Of a DNA stretch of 64,000 nt, positions 16,781 to 27,692 are shown in pieces. How positions within the stretch are numbered: position 1 is the stretch's first letter; each line of letters opens with the position of its first letter. The stretch is from an uncultured Bacteroidales bacterium (GTDB taxonomy: Bacteria; Bacteroidota; Bacteroidia; Bacteroidales; UBA932), in NCBI GenBank assembly GCA_944325435.1, contig CALVAC010000012.1, positions 1-64,000 on the forward strand, written 5' to 3'. Under the pieces are notes generated by a model that had not been told where the DNA came from, searched no databases, and saw only the letters and a program-made list of their open reading frames with translations. A program made the translations under genes and the position numbers.

Positions 16781-17554
16781 TTATTTTCCCAGTCGGCTGA
16801 TGATAAGGTCGGCGACTTTTTTCCCTGACATCAGCATCCCACCGAAGATAGGTCCCATACGCGGAGTCCCGCTCACGGCAGATGCAGCCATACCGCAGAC
16901 ATAAAGGCCGGGATATATCTCTTTTGTCCCGTTCACCACTTCCTGTTCGCCCGCGACTACATCAAGGGAACGCTCTCCGATTACAGCCCCGGTGTCTGTG
17001 TCCAGCCGGATACCGTTCTTCCTTGCCACCGTCTTGCACATCTCGCTGTCGTGTCCGGTGCCATCAATGACACATTTTGCCATTATGTTCAGCGGATCCA
17101 CATGAAGCCCCTCCCGGAGCACCGGAGTCCAGTTGACCACTACACCACTCACTACATTGTTCTTGAAGATGACATCTTCTACCGAATAGCAGTTGAAGAT
17201 TGTGGCGCCTTCATGTACAGCCTTGTAGAGCAGGGCGGAGGTGCTTTCTACCGAATCCATTACATAAAGACCATCTTCGAACGGCCTGTAGTTGATGCCG
17301 AAATCCCTGACGATATCCATTGCCTCTTCCTGGACGACAATCTGGTTGAACATCATCGCTCCTCCCCACATACCTCCGCCAGGGGACAGCTTGCGGTCGA
17401 ACTGCGCCACTTTCAGACCGGCCTTTGCCAGATAGTATGCGGCTACAATCCCGGACGGACCTCCGCCTACGATAGCTACATCGATGTCCAGGTTCCTTTC
17501 CAATTTCTCGAAGTAGGTACTGATTATACCCTGTGAAACATTCTTTTCAATCAT
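16781..17554 (-). CDS. thi4: Sulfide-dependent ADP-thiazole synthase (Thi4 family)
   Basis: 257 residues. The NAD-binding Rossmann motif VGGGPSG is at 29-35, followed by FDRKLSPGGGMWGGAMMFN. Thi4 makes ADP-thiazole from NAD, glycine and sulfur. In yeast the sulfur donor is an active-site Cys used once per molecule; archaeal enzymes have His at that place and use free sulfide catalytically. Here the position before the VDP motif is His151 (EGLHVDPLNI), the catalytic, sulfide-using type, consistent with an anaerobe. The C-terminal PRMGPIFGGMLMSGKKVA is typical. It replaces the thiazole genes thiS, thiF, thiG and thiH, none of which is in this operon. The gap to thiC is 65 bases. Confidence 0.94.
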   Translation of the reverse strand: MIEKNVSQGIISTYFEKLERNLDIDVAIVGGGPSGIVAAYYLAKAGLKVAQFDRKLSPGGGMWGGAMMFNQIVVQEEAMDIVRDFGINYRPFEDGLYVMDSVESTSALLYKAVHEGATIFNCYSVEDVIFKNNVVSGVVVNWTPVLREGLHVDPLNIMAKCVIDGTGHDSEMCKTVARKNGIRLDTDTGAVIGERSLDVVAGEQEVVNGTKEIYPGLYVCGMAASAVSGTPRMGPIFGGMLMSGKKVADLIISRLGK

Positions 17555-17619
17555 TGCTGTAATATTTTAATTCTGTACTTTAGTCTGTTTTCCGTATCCT
17601 TGGCGCCGGTCTCCGCTCC

Positions 17620-19350
<1,731 letters not shown>

Positions 19351-19361
<11 letters not shown>

Positions 19362-20853
19362 TTACGGTGTTGACCACCTTCTTCATTTCCTCTGCCGGGT
19401 TGACTGATCTCAATATGCTTCCGCTTAATGCAATGCCCGTGACACCCGTTCCCATTATAGTCCCGATATCATCGTATGTTATGCCTCCTATGGCGACTAT
19501 GGGCAGGTTGATTCCCTTGTCCCTCATCAGCCCCGTCAGTTTCCTGTATCCTTCAGCCCCGAGTACCGGTGCAAGATTCTTCTTGGTTGTGGTGAAACGG
19601 AACGGACCGCATCCTATATAGTCTGCTCCCTGCTCTGCCAGACGGTATATGTCTTCGGCAGTGTTCGCTGTCCCTCCGATAATCAGCCGGTCGCCTGCGA
19701 TACGCCGGGCTTCACTCACAGGCATATCGTTCTTCCCGAGATGTACACCGTCGGCCCTGATACGCAGTGCGACCTCCACATTGTCATCTATGATGAACAC
19801 AGCGCCTCTGCGCCTGCAGTCGGGCAGTAGCTGCAGAGCCACACGTGCAAGTACGGACTCATCTGTGTCTTTCATCCTGAGCTGAATCCACTTGCAGCCT
19901 CCTTCAAGCGCCAGCATAGCCGAGTCGAAACAGGAATATCTGTCAGTGGAATGGGTGATGAACTGGACACGGGATGCATTCATAATGTCATCGGTCAGTC
20001 TTGTCAGAAGATATTGCTGTCTCTTTTCGTTTCTGAAAAAGTGGTTCACAGGCCCGTGCCCTTTTCCCGCGGCAATGTCTGCTCCTGCTTCCAGTGCGGA
20101 TGTGATATACTGTTTGGCATAGCGTACCGCCTGTTCCATTCCGAGTCCACGTGCCAGGAATGCCGTGATGGCGGATGACAGGGTACAGCCTGTACCGTGG
20201 GTGTTCACCGTGTTGACAGTGTCCGATGAAAGTTCCGTGTGCCGGATGCCGCTGACTGCCATATTTTTGCCGGATTCCGGATCGAGATAAAGATAATCCG
20301 TCTTAGTCCCTCCTTCCGTATGGCCTCCCTTTATCAGCAGGGCCTTTACCCCGAGTCCGAGAATCGCTGCGGCTGTCTTGTCTGTATCCTTGCCGTTGAA
20401 ACCGGCAAGTGCAAAGGCCTCGGGAAGGTTCGGCGTGACGATGTCTGCAAGCGGAAGCAGGCGTTCTTTCATCATCCGGAGTGCATCTGACTGCATCAGT
20501 GAACATCCGCTGGTGGATACCATGACCGGATCTACGACAATATGGCATGGCCTGTATGTCTCCAAGGCCCTTATGATAGCATCGAGGGTTGCGGCATCGT
20601 TCACCATTCCCGTCTTCACAGCATCTGGCCTGATGTCTTCCATTACAGCCGCAATCTGGTCGTAGACTGTTTCAGGAGGCAGCGTATGCACGTATTTTAC
20701 TCCGACCGTGTTCTGCACGGTGATGGCGGTGACTGCAGATGTCCCGTATACTCCGAGGGCGGAGAAAGTCTTCAGGTCTGCCTGTATCCCTGCCCCTCCC
20801 GATGGGTCGGACCCCGCAATTGTCAATGCCGATATGTATCTTTTCGTTGCCAT
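19351..20853 (-). CDS. thiDE: ThiD-ThiE fusion: HMP-phosphate kinase / thiamine phosphate synthase
   Basis: 500 residues from the ATG at 20853, which has GGAGG eight bases upstream. The frame stays open to 21078, but that stretch is the TPP riboswitch leader, so the longer start is rejected. Residues 1-265 are ThiD ([41 protein letters not shown]), phosphorylating HMP or HMP-P. Residues ~295-500 are ThiE ([48 protein letters not shown]), joining HMP-PP and thiazole phosphate. First gene of the thiamine operon, downstream of the riboswitch. The last residues VMSF come from a short dispersed repeat. Confidence 0.95.
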
Positions 20854-20992
20854 GGTGTATCCTCCGGTTTCCGCAGCCTGTATTTGCTGCTGTTTCATTT
20901 GTGGTACGGTCCCTGGTGTCGGAACTGTGCCGGTCAAGTACCGTAAAGATGGAGAACGCACGGAGACTGCAATGCGCGGGAAGAAAGGAGTC

Positions 20993-21087
20993 ACTAAAAA
21001 TTCCAGCGTCGGCATTGTCCGTACTGGTGCAAAGTGTATCTTCTCAGCCATCGGCAGCCCAAGACTGCCCGGCACCACCTTTTTAGT
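20993..21087 (-). ncRNA. TPP (thi-box) riboswitch
   Basis: Read on the minus strand from 21087. The 8-bp closing helix P1 is ACTAAAAA (21087-21080) with TTTTTAGT (21000-20993). Inside are GGTGGTGCC, the invariant GGCTGAGAAGATACAC, TTTGCACCAG, CGGACAATGCCG and ACGCTGGAA. Compared with the usual GGG/CCC in P2 and CCU/AGG in P4, this copy has GTG/CAC and CCAG/CTGG: both strands changed together, so base pairing is kept. It lies 140 bases before thiDE and should turn the operon off when thiamine pyrophosphate is plentiful. A TACGGT/ACCGTA pairing between it and the gene could belong to the expression platform. Confidence 0.95.
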
Positions 21088-21106
21088 ACTGTGTCAAATC
21101 GTTCCG

Positions 21107-21137
21107 CAAAGATAACCCATTGCTTGCAAAACCCAAA
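21107..21137 (-). promoter_or_regulatory. Promoter of the thiamine operon
   Basis: On the minus strand TTTG (21137-21134), 19 bases, then TATCTTTG (21114-21107): a full match to the Bacteroidetes TTTG-N19-TAnnTTTG promoter. The start site would fall close to 21100, just before the riboswitch. Confidence 0.82.
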
Positions 21138-21153
21138 CTTTTCCCGGATTATT

Positions 21154-23649
21154 TTATATGTACCGCCCTGTGATGCTTGCGGCGCAGCTGCGGATCCGGG
21201 CGGGTGTGCCTGTGGCGACGATTCGGCCGCCCTCATCTCCTCCTCCAGGCCCCATATCGATGATGTAGTCTGCATTCCTGATAACATCCAGGTCGTGCTC
21301 GATGACAATCACAGTCGCCCCGTGTCCGACCAGACTCTGGAATACCTGCAGCAGTGTCTGTACATCAGATGGATGCAGTCCTATGGTAGGCTCATCGAAC
21401 ACGAAGACGGAGTCTTTCTGCCCCCTGCCCATCTCGCTTGCCAGTTTCAGCCTCTGGGCCTCTCCTCCTGACAGTCCCGGTGTCTGCTCTCCGAGAGTAA
21501 GGTAACCGAGTCCAAGTTCCTGCAGCACCTGCAGCCTCTGCCTTACAGTTTTGAGGTCTGCACAGGCGGCAAGGGCATCGCTCACATCCATATCCATCAG
21601 TTCGGGCAGGCTGTAGAATTCCCCTGCGGCATTCTCACGCCTGACAAGGCTTGCGGCCTTGGAATATCTCGAGCCCCTGCAGTCCGGGCACGGAATGTCC
21701 ACATCAGGCAGGAACTGGACATCAAGACTGATTACCCCTGTCCCGTCACAGGTAGGGCATCTGAGCCGTCCGGTATTGTACGAAAAGTCACCGTCCCTGT
21801 AGCCTCTTGCCTTGGCATCGGCGGTCCTGGCAAAGACTTTCCTGAGTTCATCGTGGACATTGGCGTATGTCGCCACTGTAGAGCGAATGTTGATGCCGAT
21901 AGGGGAGGCATCGATCAGCTTGACCTGTCGTATCCCTTCGGCTTCGACACATTTCACGTGGTCAGGCAGCCTGGAGCCTGCTATATGGGACTGCAGTCCG
22001 GGGATGAGACTTTCCAGTACGAGCGTCGTCTTGCCTGATCCTGATACGCCTGTCACGACCGTAAGTCTCCCTTTCGGAATATCGACTTCCAGCGGTTTCA
22101 CGGTGTGGATGCAGTCTGTGGACAGATGTATTCTCCCGAGTCCGAATATGCTGTCCTCGCAAGGCTGTTCCCGTACAATGAGATTGGCCTGCCCGGCCAG
22201 ATAAGGCCCTATTTTAGAGTCAGGGTTCTTCCCGGTTTCAGAGACTGTACCTTCAGCGATTACGCGGCCTCCTTTAGAGCCTGCCCCCGGCCCCATCTCT
22301 ATAAGCCAGTCTGCTTCTTTCAGTATCTGGATGTCATGGTCCACAAGCACGACCGAATTCCCATCGGCTATCAGGTCTTTCATCACTCCGGCAAGCCCGG
22401 TGATATTTGCCGGATGAAGTCCGATGGAAGGTTCGTCAAGAACATAGAGTACGCCTGTAGTGCGATTCCTGACAGCTCTGGCCAGCTGCATCCTCTGTCT
22501 TTCACCGGTGGACAGGGTAGAGGCCGCACGGTCAAGGCTGAGATATCCTACTCCGAGGTCCAGCAGTCTTGCTGATGCATCGAGGAATGATTCGCAGATG
22601 CTTTCAGCCATCGGCCTCATCTCTTCAGGGAGTGAGGCCGGGATGTCTTTGACCCATACGACAAGGTCCGACAGGGTCATCCTGCAGGCTTCGGCAAGGG
22701 ATATCCCTCTCACAAGAGGAGCGCGTGCGGCATCTGACAGGCGCGACCCTCCGCAATCGGGGCAGGTCTCTGTCTTCAGGAATTTCTCGACCCTTTTCAT
22801 CCCTTTCTCATCCTTGACCTTCGCCAGGGCATTTTCTACGGTGTACACCGCGTTGTAGTATGTAAAGTCGAGTTCACCAGCCTGGTTGGTGTTTTTGGAT
22901 TTATAGAAAATATGCTTTTTCTCCGCCGGCCCGTGAAACACTATGTCCCTTTCCTTGTCAGTCAGCTGGCTGAATGGTATGTCTGTCCTCACTCCCATTT
23001 CCCTGCAGACATCTGTCATAAGTGACCACATCAGAGTGTTCCATGGTGCGACAGCGCCTTCATCTATGCTCAGGCTCTCGTCCGGTACAAGAGTCGATTC
23101 ATCCACCGTCCGCACTGTCCCTGTCCCGTCGCATTTCGGGCATGCACCCTGGCTGTTGAATGACAGTTCTTCTGCGGAAGGCGCGAAGAAATGTGCTCCG
23201 CATTCAGGGCAGACAAGTTCCTGGCCGGCAGCGACAAGCAGTGACGGCTCCAGATAATGCCCGTTCGGACAGCGGTGGCTTGCAAGGCGTGAGTAGATAA
23301 GCCTCAGACTGTTGAGCAGTTCAGTGCCGGTGCCGAAAGTGCTGCGGATTCCCGGGATGCCGGGACGCTGGTGCATGGCCAGTGAGGCAGGTACATACAG
23401 GACCTCATCCACATCGGCCCTTGCCGCCTGTGTCATCCTGCGTCTGGTATATGTGGAAAGCGATTCCAGATACCTGCGTGAGCCTTCCGCATACAGCACC
23501 CCGAGTGCAAGAGATGATTTCCCTGACCCTGACACTCCCGCGATGCCTGTTATCCTGTTTAACGGGACTTCGACATCTATGTTCTTGAGATTGTGCACCC
23601 TCGCTCCGTGCACTATTATCTTTTCCGGTCTTTCAGTATCTTCTGTCAT
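21154..23649 (-). CDS. UvrA-like ABC ATPase (UvrA2 class)
   Basis: 831 residues, shorter than canonical UvrA (about 940). Two ABC cassettes: Walker A GVSGSGKS at 38-45 and GVSGSGKTT near 535; signature segments STGERQRMQLARAV and LSGGEAQRLKLASEM; switch blocks VLDEPSIGLHP and VFDEPTIGLHP. Zn-finger cysteines are present: CPNGH, CPECG, CPKCDGTG, CPDCGGSR, CPTCDGTG, CPDCRGSR. The shortened insertion and overall form fit class II UvrA2, found as stand-alone genes and linked in some bacteria to tolerance of DNA-binding drugs; no uvrB or uvrC is adjacent. The start has AGGAGG six bases upstream. It ends 16 bases before the thiamine promoter. Confidence 0.92.
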   Translation of the reverse strand: MTEDTERPEKIIVHGARVHNLKNIDVEVPLNRITGIAGVSGSGKSSLALGVLYAEGSRRYLESLSTYTRRRMTQAARADVDEVLYVPASLAMHQRPGIPGIRSTFGTGTELLNSLRLIYSRLASHRCPNGHYLEPSLLVAAGQELVCPECGAHFFAPSAEELSFNSQGACPKCDGTGTVRTVDESTLVPDESLSIDEGAVAPWNTLMWSLMTDVCREMGVRTDIPFSQLTDKERDIVFHGPAEKKHIFYKSKNTNQAGELDFTYYNAVYTVENALAKVKDEKGMKRVEKFLKTETCPDCGGSRLSDAARAPLVRGISLAEACRMTLSDLVVWVKDIPASLPEEMRPMAESICESFLDASARLLDLGVGYLSLDRAASTLSTGERQRMQLARAVRNRTTGVLYVLDEPSIGLHPANITGLAGVMKDLIADGNSVVLVDHDIQILKEADWLIEMGPGAGSKGGRVIAEGTVSETGKNPDSKIGPYLAGQANLIVREQPCEDSIFGLGRIHLSTDCIHTVKPLEVDIPKGRLTVVTGVSGSGKTTLVLESLIPGLQSHIAGSRLPDHVKCVEAEGIRQVKLIDASPIGINIRSTVATYANVHDELRKVFARTADAKARGYRDGDFSYNTGRLRCPTCDGTGVISLDVQFLPDVDIPCPDCRGSRYSKAASLVRRENAAGEFYSLPELMDMDVSDALAACADLKTVRQRLQVLQELGLGYLTLGEQTPGLSGGEAQRLKLASEMGRGQKDSVFVFDEPTIGLHPSDVQTLLQVFQSLVGHGATVIVIEHDLDVIRNADYIIDMGPGGGDEGGRIVATGTPARIRSCAASITGRYI

Positions 23650-23797
23650 GATTCCTCCTTGCTCTTTTCACTACCTGTCCTGACATATTCCATTCTTGCC
23701 GTCACAGCCGGAACGCAGTGAATTTATCGTAACTGTTATCCGCAATTGTTCCCCCTAAGGAATCTGTGTGGCTGAATAAATGGTATGTTCGCGACAG

Positions 23798-24766
23798 TCA
23801 ATCCTGTCGTTGCTGTACCGGGATGGTTATTCTTGCGGTATCTGCACGGAAAGAGATTATGCCATTCTTCTTGTCCGCCGAGAGCGGAACCATACGTGTC
23901 TTTCTTGGATGGACTCTTGTGTCAGAGTTATGCACATGATATACATACCAGTACTCCCCGTCCGGTCCTTTGAACAGATCACCGTGTCCGGAGCCGTTCT
24001 CTCCTACAATGCTCCTGTGTATTACAGGGTTGTCCGGATTCTTGTGCCAGGGCCCGCAAGGACTTTCAGCCCAAGCGTAACCTACCGCGTAATCCGGACT
24101 CATATAGTGGTTCGCCGAGTAGAACAGATAGTATATCCCGTCAATCTTGATGACAGAGGGACCTTCCATAATAGGATCTGACCTGTATGCCGGTGTATGT
24201 TCCCAGTCTTCTGTACATTCGAGGCATTTCTTTAGCGTCCCGGGTACAAGGTGTCCGGAATCGATGTCCAGTTCTCCGACCCAGATGAAGTTCCCGTTGC
24301 CGAACCTGACATGGTACAGATAATACCTGCCATCGTCATCCCTGAAAATGAAAGGGTCGATGTTTTTGGCTGAACTGTCGATGGGCGACCCGGAACAGCC
24401 TGTGTACGGTCCTGTGACCGTTCCTGAGCAGGCAAATGCCGTCTGTTCATCGGCCGTATATGCCAGGATATACCTGTCCCCGTCCCGGAAATACTGAGGT
24501 GCCCAGAAACCTGTCTTGCCGAAGACCCCTGCCCCTTTTCTGAGAGCCATGGAATCCGGTTCATGATATTTCCAGTGCACGAGATCGCGGGATTCGAGCA
24601 CCGTGAAACCCGCAGGCTGTCCAGGTCTGGTACCGGACATATAGTATATCCCATCTGCCGGACAGACAGTAGGGTCCGCAAGATATATCTCCCTGTCATC
24701 CTGTGTCTTGGAATGTCCGGCCAATGCTATGCATAAAGCCAAGGCGGCAACAGTCAGATGTCTCAT
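23798..24766 (-). CDS. Secreted glycoside hydrolase family 43
   Basis: 322 residues from the ATG at 24766, where a signal peptide begins (MRHLTVAALALCIALAGHSK). Five-bladed propeller GH43 features: the base Asp in LADPTV near 30, the pKa-modulating Asp in NIDPFIF near 138, and the acid Glu in IMEGPSVIK near 203. GH43 enzymes act mostly on arabinan, xylan or galactan side chains; the exact substrate cannot be read here and no SusCD pair is near. A TATCTTTG box at 24801-24794 is the likely -7 element. Confidence 0.92.
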   Translation of the reverse strand: MRHLTVAALALCIALAGHSKTQDDREIYLADPTVCPADGIYYMSGTRPGQPAGFTVLESRDLVHWKYHEPDSMALRKGAGVFGKTGFWAPQYFRDGDRYILAYTADEQTAFACSGTVTGPYTGCSGSPIDSSAKNIDPFIFRDDDGRYYLYHVRFGNGNFIWVGELDIDSGHLVPGTLKKCLECTEDWEHTPAYRSDPIMEGPSVIKIDGIYYLFYSANHYMSPDYAVGYAWAESPCGPWHKNPDNPVIHRSIVGENGSGHGDLFKGPDGEYWYVYHVHNSDTRVHPRKTRMVPLSADKKNGIISFRADTARITIPVQQRQD

Positions 24767-24897
24767 ATCAATGGCATTTCGTAAAACAGGCAACAAAGAT
24801 AATAATGTTTTACTCTTTTCCGGAATGTCGGGATACGGAATCTTTGCGAGTCTGTTCTGATATCAGCGATTTCAGGGAATAGAACCGGTATCCGGTT

Positions 24898-25743
24898 TCA
24901 ATTTGCCTTGTCTTGAAGCAGTTTGTCGTACTCCTCATCTGTCACGGGCTCCAGCCATTCGTTGGATGTGTTTTCTCCTGGAATCTCAAAAGCAAGATGC
25001 GCAAACCAGCTGTCTGCTGCCGCCCCGTGCCAGTGCTTTACATTTGCCGGGATGTGTATGACATCGCCTGGAAGCATCTGCACGGCAGGCTTGCCTTCTT
25101 CCTGGTACCAGCCTTTACCGGCAACGCAGACCAGCATTTGTCCCCCGCCTTTGGTCGCGTGATGAATATGCCAGTTGTTGCGGCAGCGCGGCTCGAAGGT
25201 TACATTGTTGAAAGGAATCTGTTCCTTGGATATCGGGGCCAGATAGCTGTTGCCGATGAAATACCTGGCGTATGCGGTGTTCGGCTCGCCGATAGGGAAA
25301 ATCATTTCCTGCTGGAAACGCTCCTTTTCTGTGGCTGCATCGTCATCAGCCCAGACCTCCCTGGCCATCCGGAACCCGGCCCATGCGTTTGGCCAGCCGG
25401 CATAGAAGGCAGCCTGTGTCAGCAAAGCTGCTATTTCCTTGCGGGTGATACCGTGCTTCTTTCCCATTTCAAGGTGAGAGCGGAATGATGAGTCAACCAT
25501 ACCCTTGCCCAGAAGGATAGAGATAGTCACCATACTGTGGTCGTGGAGCGAGAGCGTAGAATCATTCCAGACTGCTTCACCGAAAAGTACATCATCGTTG
25601 AGCTCTGCAAACTTTGGAGCGAATTCACCGAGAACATTGCGTCCTGCGGTCTGTGTTATTTTTTTCTGAGCCATAAGTGTAATGTTGTTTGATGCCGTTA
25701 ATGCAACGAGTATGGCTGCGAGAGCCAGAATTGTCTTTTTCAT
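24898..25743 (-). CDS. Secreted carboxymuconolactone decarboxylase-like / cupin fusion
   Basis: 281 residues. A signal peptide ends at LMAQ (residue 26). Residues ~35-125 are an AhpD/CMD-like helical domain (SMVTISILLGKGMVDSSFRSH, GITRKEIAALLTQAAFYAGWP). Residues ~165-275 are a cupin with metal-binding HxH in NWHIHHA, GGGQMLVCVAGKGWY, and HIPANVKHWHGAA. The CMD domain lacks a CxxC pair, so AhpD-type peroxidase activity is unlikely. Such fusions are known in Bacteroidetes, but the substrate is not. TATCTTTG at 25789-25782 is the probable -7 box. It stands alone. Confidence 0.87.
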   Translation of the reverse strand: MKKTILALAAILVALTASNNITLMAQKKITQTAGRNVLGEFAPKFAELNDDVLFGEAVWNDSTLSLHDHSMVTISILLGKGMVDSSFRSHLEMGKKHGITRKEIAALLTQAAFYAGWPNAWAGFRMAREVWADDDAATEKERFQQEMIFPIGEPNTAYARYFIGNSYLAPISKEQIPFNNVTFEPRCRNNWHIHHATKGGGQMLVCVAGKGWYQEEGKPAVQMLPGDVIHIPANVKHWHGAAADSWFAHLAFEIPGENTSNEWLEPVTDEEYDKLLQDKAN

Positions 25744-26010
25744 ATATTCTACAGTTTATCCTGCGGATTATTCCGGTTTTGCAAAGATACAGCGGAGATG
25801 CCGGGATATGATAAACATATCACAGATATTTATACCAGTTTTACAGAAAATAAATCAGGTCCGGCATTAGGACGCCGGTCTCATTGTTACCGGCTGCAAT
25901 GTGGACAGGAATGTGGACAAGGATGCCGTTTGTGTATGTCATTATCCGTGAAAACTGTTATTTTTGTAGACATATATCCTGATGTCTTGTCTCAGGTCTG
26001 ATGAGGAGAT

Positions 26011-26631
26011 ATGGAAGCGCACGATTTTTCAAGAAGTCTTCAGTTGGAACATTCCGGGTTCGATGCCCAGAATGGTTTCAACCGTACCGTGCTGAAAGCA
26101 GAGCGCATATCCCGGGCAGATTACGGGAGCAGTTCCGGGAAGAAATTGCAGCAGAGCGATATCGATGTCATACTGAAAGTTGGCGGCAAAGAGCTGAAAG
26201 TGTCGGAGAAACGCAGGGAAACGGATTATGGAGACCTTCTGCTGGAGTTTTACAGCAAGTTCCCGGACTCTCCGGGATGGCTTGACTGTTCAGAGGCGGA
26301 TTGCCTGGCATACTTTGTCCCTGGAAAGGTGTATCTGGTCGATATGGTGAAATTGAGGAGATTTTATCATGACATCCTGAAGCCGGCAGTGCCATTGAGC
26401 GTTTTCAGCAGGCTTGTCGGTATGTATCCCCAAGGCAGCGCCAGGAAGGACATCCGGATAAATGCCGGTGGCAGACCGACAGAGGTTACGGCGGTGCAGG
26501 CTTATAACTGTATGAATGACGGTTCCGGACAATGGTATACCGAAAGCATCTGTATCCGCTTCGATGTCTTGCGGGATTTCGGGGTCACTGTCCGGACTTT
26601 CGACTTGCAAGGAGGCTGCCCCATAGACTGA
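26011..26631 (+). CDS. Uncharacterised protein, possibly nuclease-fold
   Basis: 206 residues, not firmly recognised. The central segment VSEKRRETDYGDLLLEFYSKF, followed by GWLDCSEADCLAYF and KVYLVDMVKLRRF, resembles phage-encoded proteins that I suspect have a PD-(D/E)XK-like fold, with Asp and Glu in DYGDLLLEF as candidate acidic ligands. The later part has RKDIRINAGGRPTEVTAVQAYN. No signal or membrane segment. TATTTTTG at 25959-25966 is a possible -7 box. It precedes nnrD by 59 bases on the same strand. The function is open; the fold assignment is a guess. Confidence 0.68.
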   Translation: MEAHDFSRSLQLEHSGFDAQNGFNRTVLKAERISRADYGSSSGKKLQQSDIDVILKVGGKELKVSEKRRETDYGDLLLEFYSKFPDSPGWLDCSEADCLAYFVPGKVYLVDMVKLRRFYHDILKPAVPLSVFSRLVGMYPQGSARKDIRINAGGRPTEVTAVQAYNCMNDGSGQWYTESICIRFDVLRDFGVTVRTFDLQGGCPID

Positions 26632-26690
26632 CAGACAGTTTTTTCCGCCGGGACAAGGAAGAGAAAGGAATCATAACCATAGACAGCAAG

Positions 26691-27644
26691 ATGCGGTATT
26701 CAGATATACGGATGATAGAAATCGGCAAGGACAGCATTACGGCCCTGCTACGTGGCAGGGATGAATCTGCGGACAAGAGGGCTTTCGGCCATGCTTTGCT
26801 CATAGCCGGCTCCAAAGGCATGATGGGGGCGGCTGTCCTGGCGGCAGGGGCGGCCCTCAGGTCAGGCTGCGGGCTTGTGACTGCGCATATCCCTGAGGAC
26901 GAGAGAGTGATAATGCAGGTGGCGAACCCTGCGGCAATCGTCCAGCTTGACTCAGGTGCGGCCTTTTCTGAAGTGCCTGACAATCTGGAATATTATACCG
27001 CTGTAGGTGTAGGTTGCGGTATCGGGCAGTCGGAAGCGACGCTCGAAGCGTTCTCTGCCCTGCTTTCGGTACTGTCCTGTCCGGGCTCTTTGCCGCGAAC
27101 CTGCGGAACCGGTCTGGTGCTGGATGCGGATGCCCTGAACATGATTGCCACACATCCTGAACTGGCAGCTCTTGTCCCTGCCGGTTCTGTCCTTACTCCT
27201 CATACGAGGGAACTGTCAAGACTTGTTTCAGGGCTGTACAATGTGCAGGATATGGATTTTTCAGGCTGGAAATATCCGTGGGAAGGGCCGCAGCTCGACT
27301 ATGTGCTGTCCATTGCCGACAGGCTTTCATCCGTTGTCATTGTCAAGGGCAGCAGGACGCTCGTCTGTCCTCCTCCGTCTATGGCAGATTCACTGGAAGT
27401 CTCGATATGCGGGCCCGGACTGCTCTATGCCAATACTACGGGAAATGCGGGAATGGCCAAAGGCGGCAGCGGTGATGTCCTGACGGGACTCATCACTGGA
27501 CTCAGAGGCAGAGGCTATGATCCTCTTGAGGCTGCCATACTTGGAGTATGGTATCACGGCAAGGCGGGAGACGATGCCGCGCTTGTCAGGGGAAAGGAGT
27601 CTATGAACGCATCGGACATCGTGGACAATATCCGCCTTCTTTGA
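26691..27644 (+). CDS. nnrD: ADP-dependent NAD(P)H-hydrate dehydratase
   Basis: 317 residues from the ATG at 26691; the frame opens at 26532, but that part overlaps the preceding gene and is not family-like. It repairs hydrated NADH/NADPH, using ADP. Typical features: FGHALLIAGSKGMMGAAVLAA, VLDADALNMIA, LTPHTRELSRL, VIVKGSRTLV, and the nucleotide-binding GNAGMAKGGSGDVLTG. The epimerase half (NnrE/YjeF-N), often fused in front, is absent here. Converges on the methyltransferase gene. Confidence 0.93.
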   Translation: MRYSDIRMIEIGKDSITALLRGRDESADKRAFGHALLIAGSKGMMGAAVLAAGAALRSGCGLVTAHIPEDERVIMQVANPAAIVQLDSGAAFSEVPDNLEYYTAVGVGCGIGQSEATLEAFSALLSVLSCPGSLPRTCGTGLVLDADALNMIATHPELAALVPAGSVLTPHTRELSRLVSGLYNVQDMDFSGWKYPWEGPQLDYVLSIADRLSSVVIVKGSRTLVCPPPSMADSLEVSICGPGLLYANTTGNAGMAKGGSGDVLTGLITGLRGRGYDPLEAAILGVWYHGKAGDDAALVRGKESMNASDIVDNIRLL

Positions 27645-27692
27645 TTCCTGATGCATAGGGCGTGTTGTTGCAGGCCCTTGCCTCATAAGCGG

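Noticed and set aside
20854..21078. 75-codon N-terminal extension of thiDE
   Set aside because: It translates the TPP riboswitch; the GGAGG-preceded ATG at 20853 fits the ThiD start.
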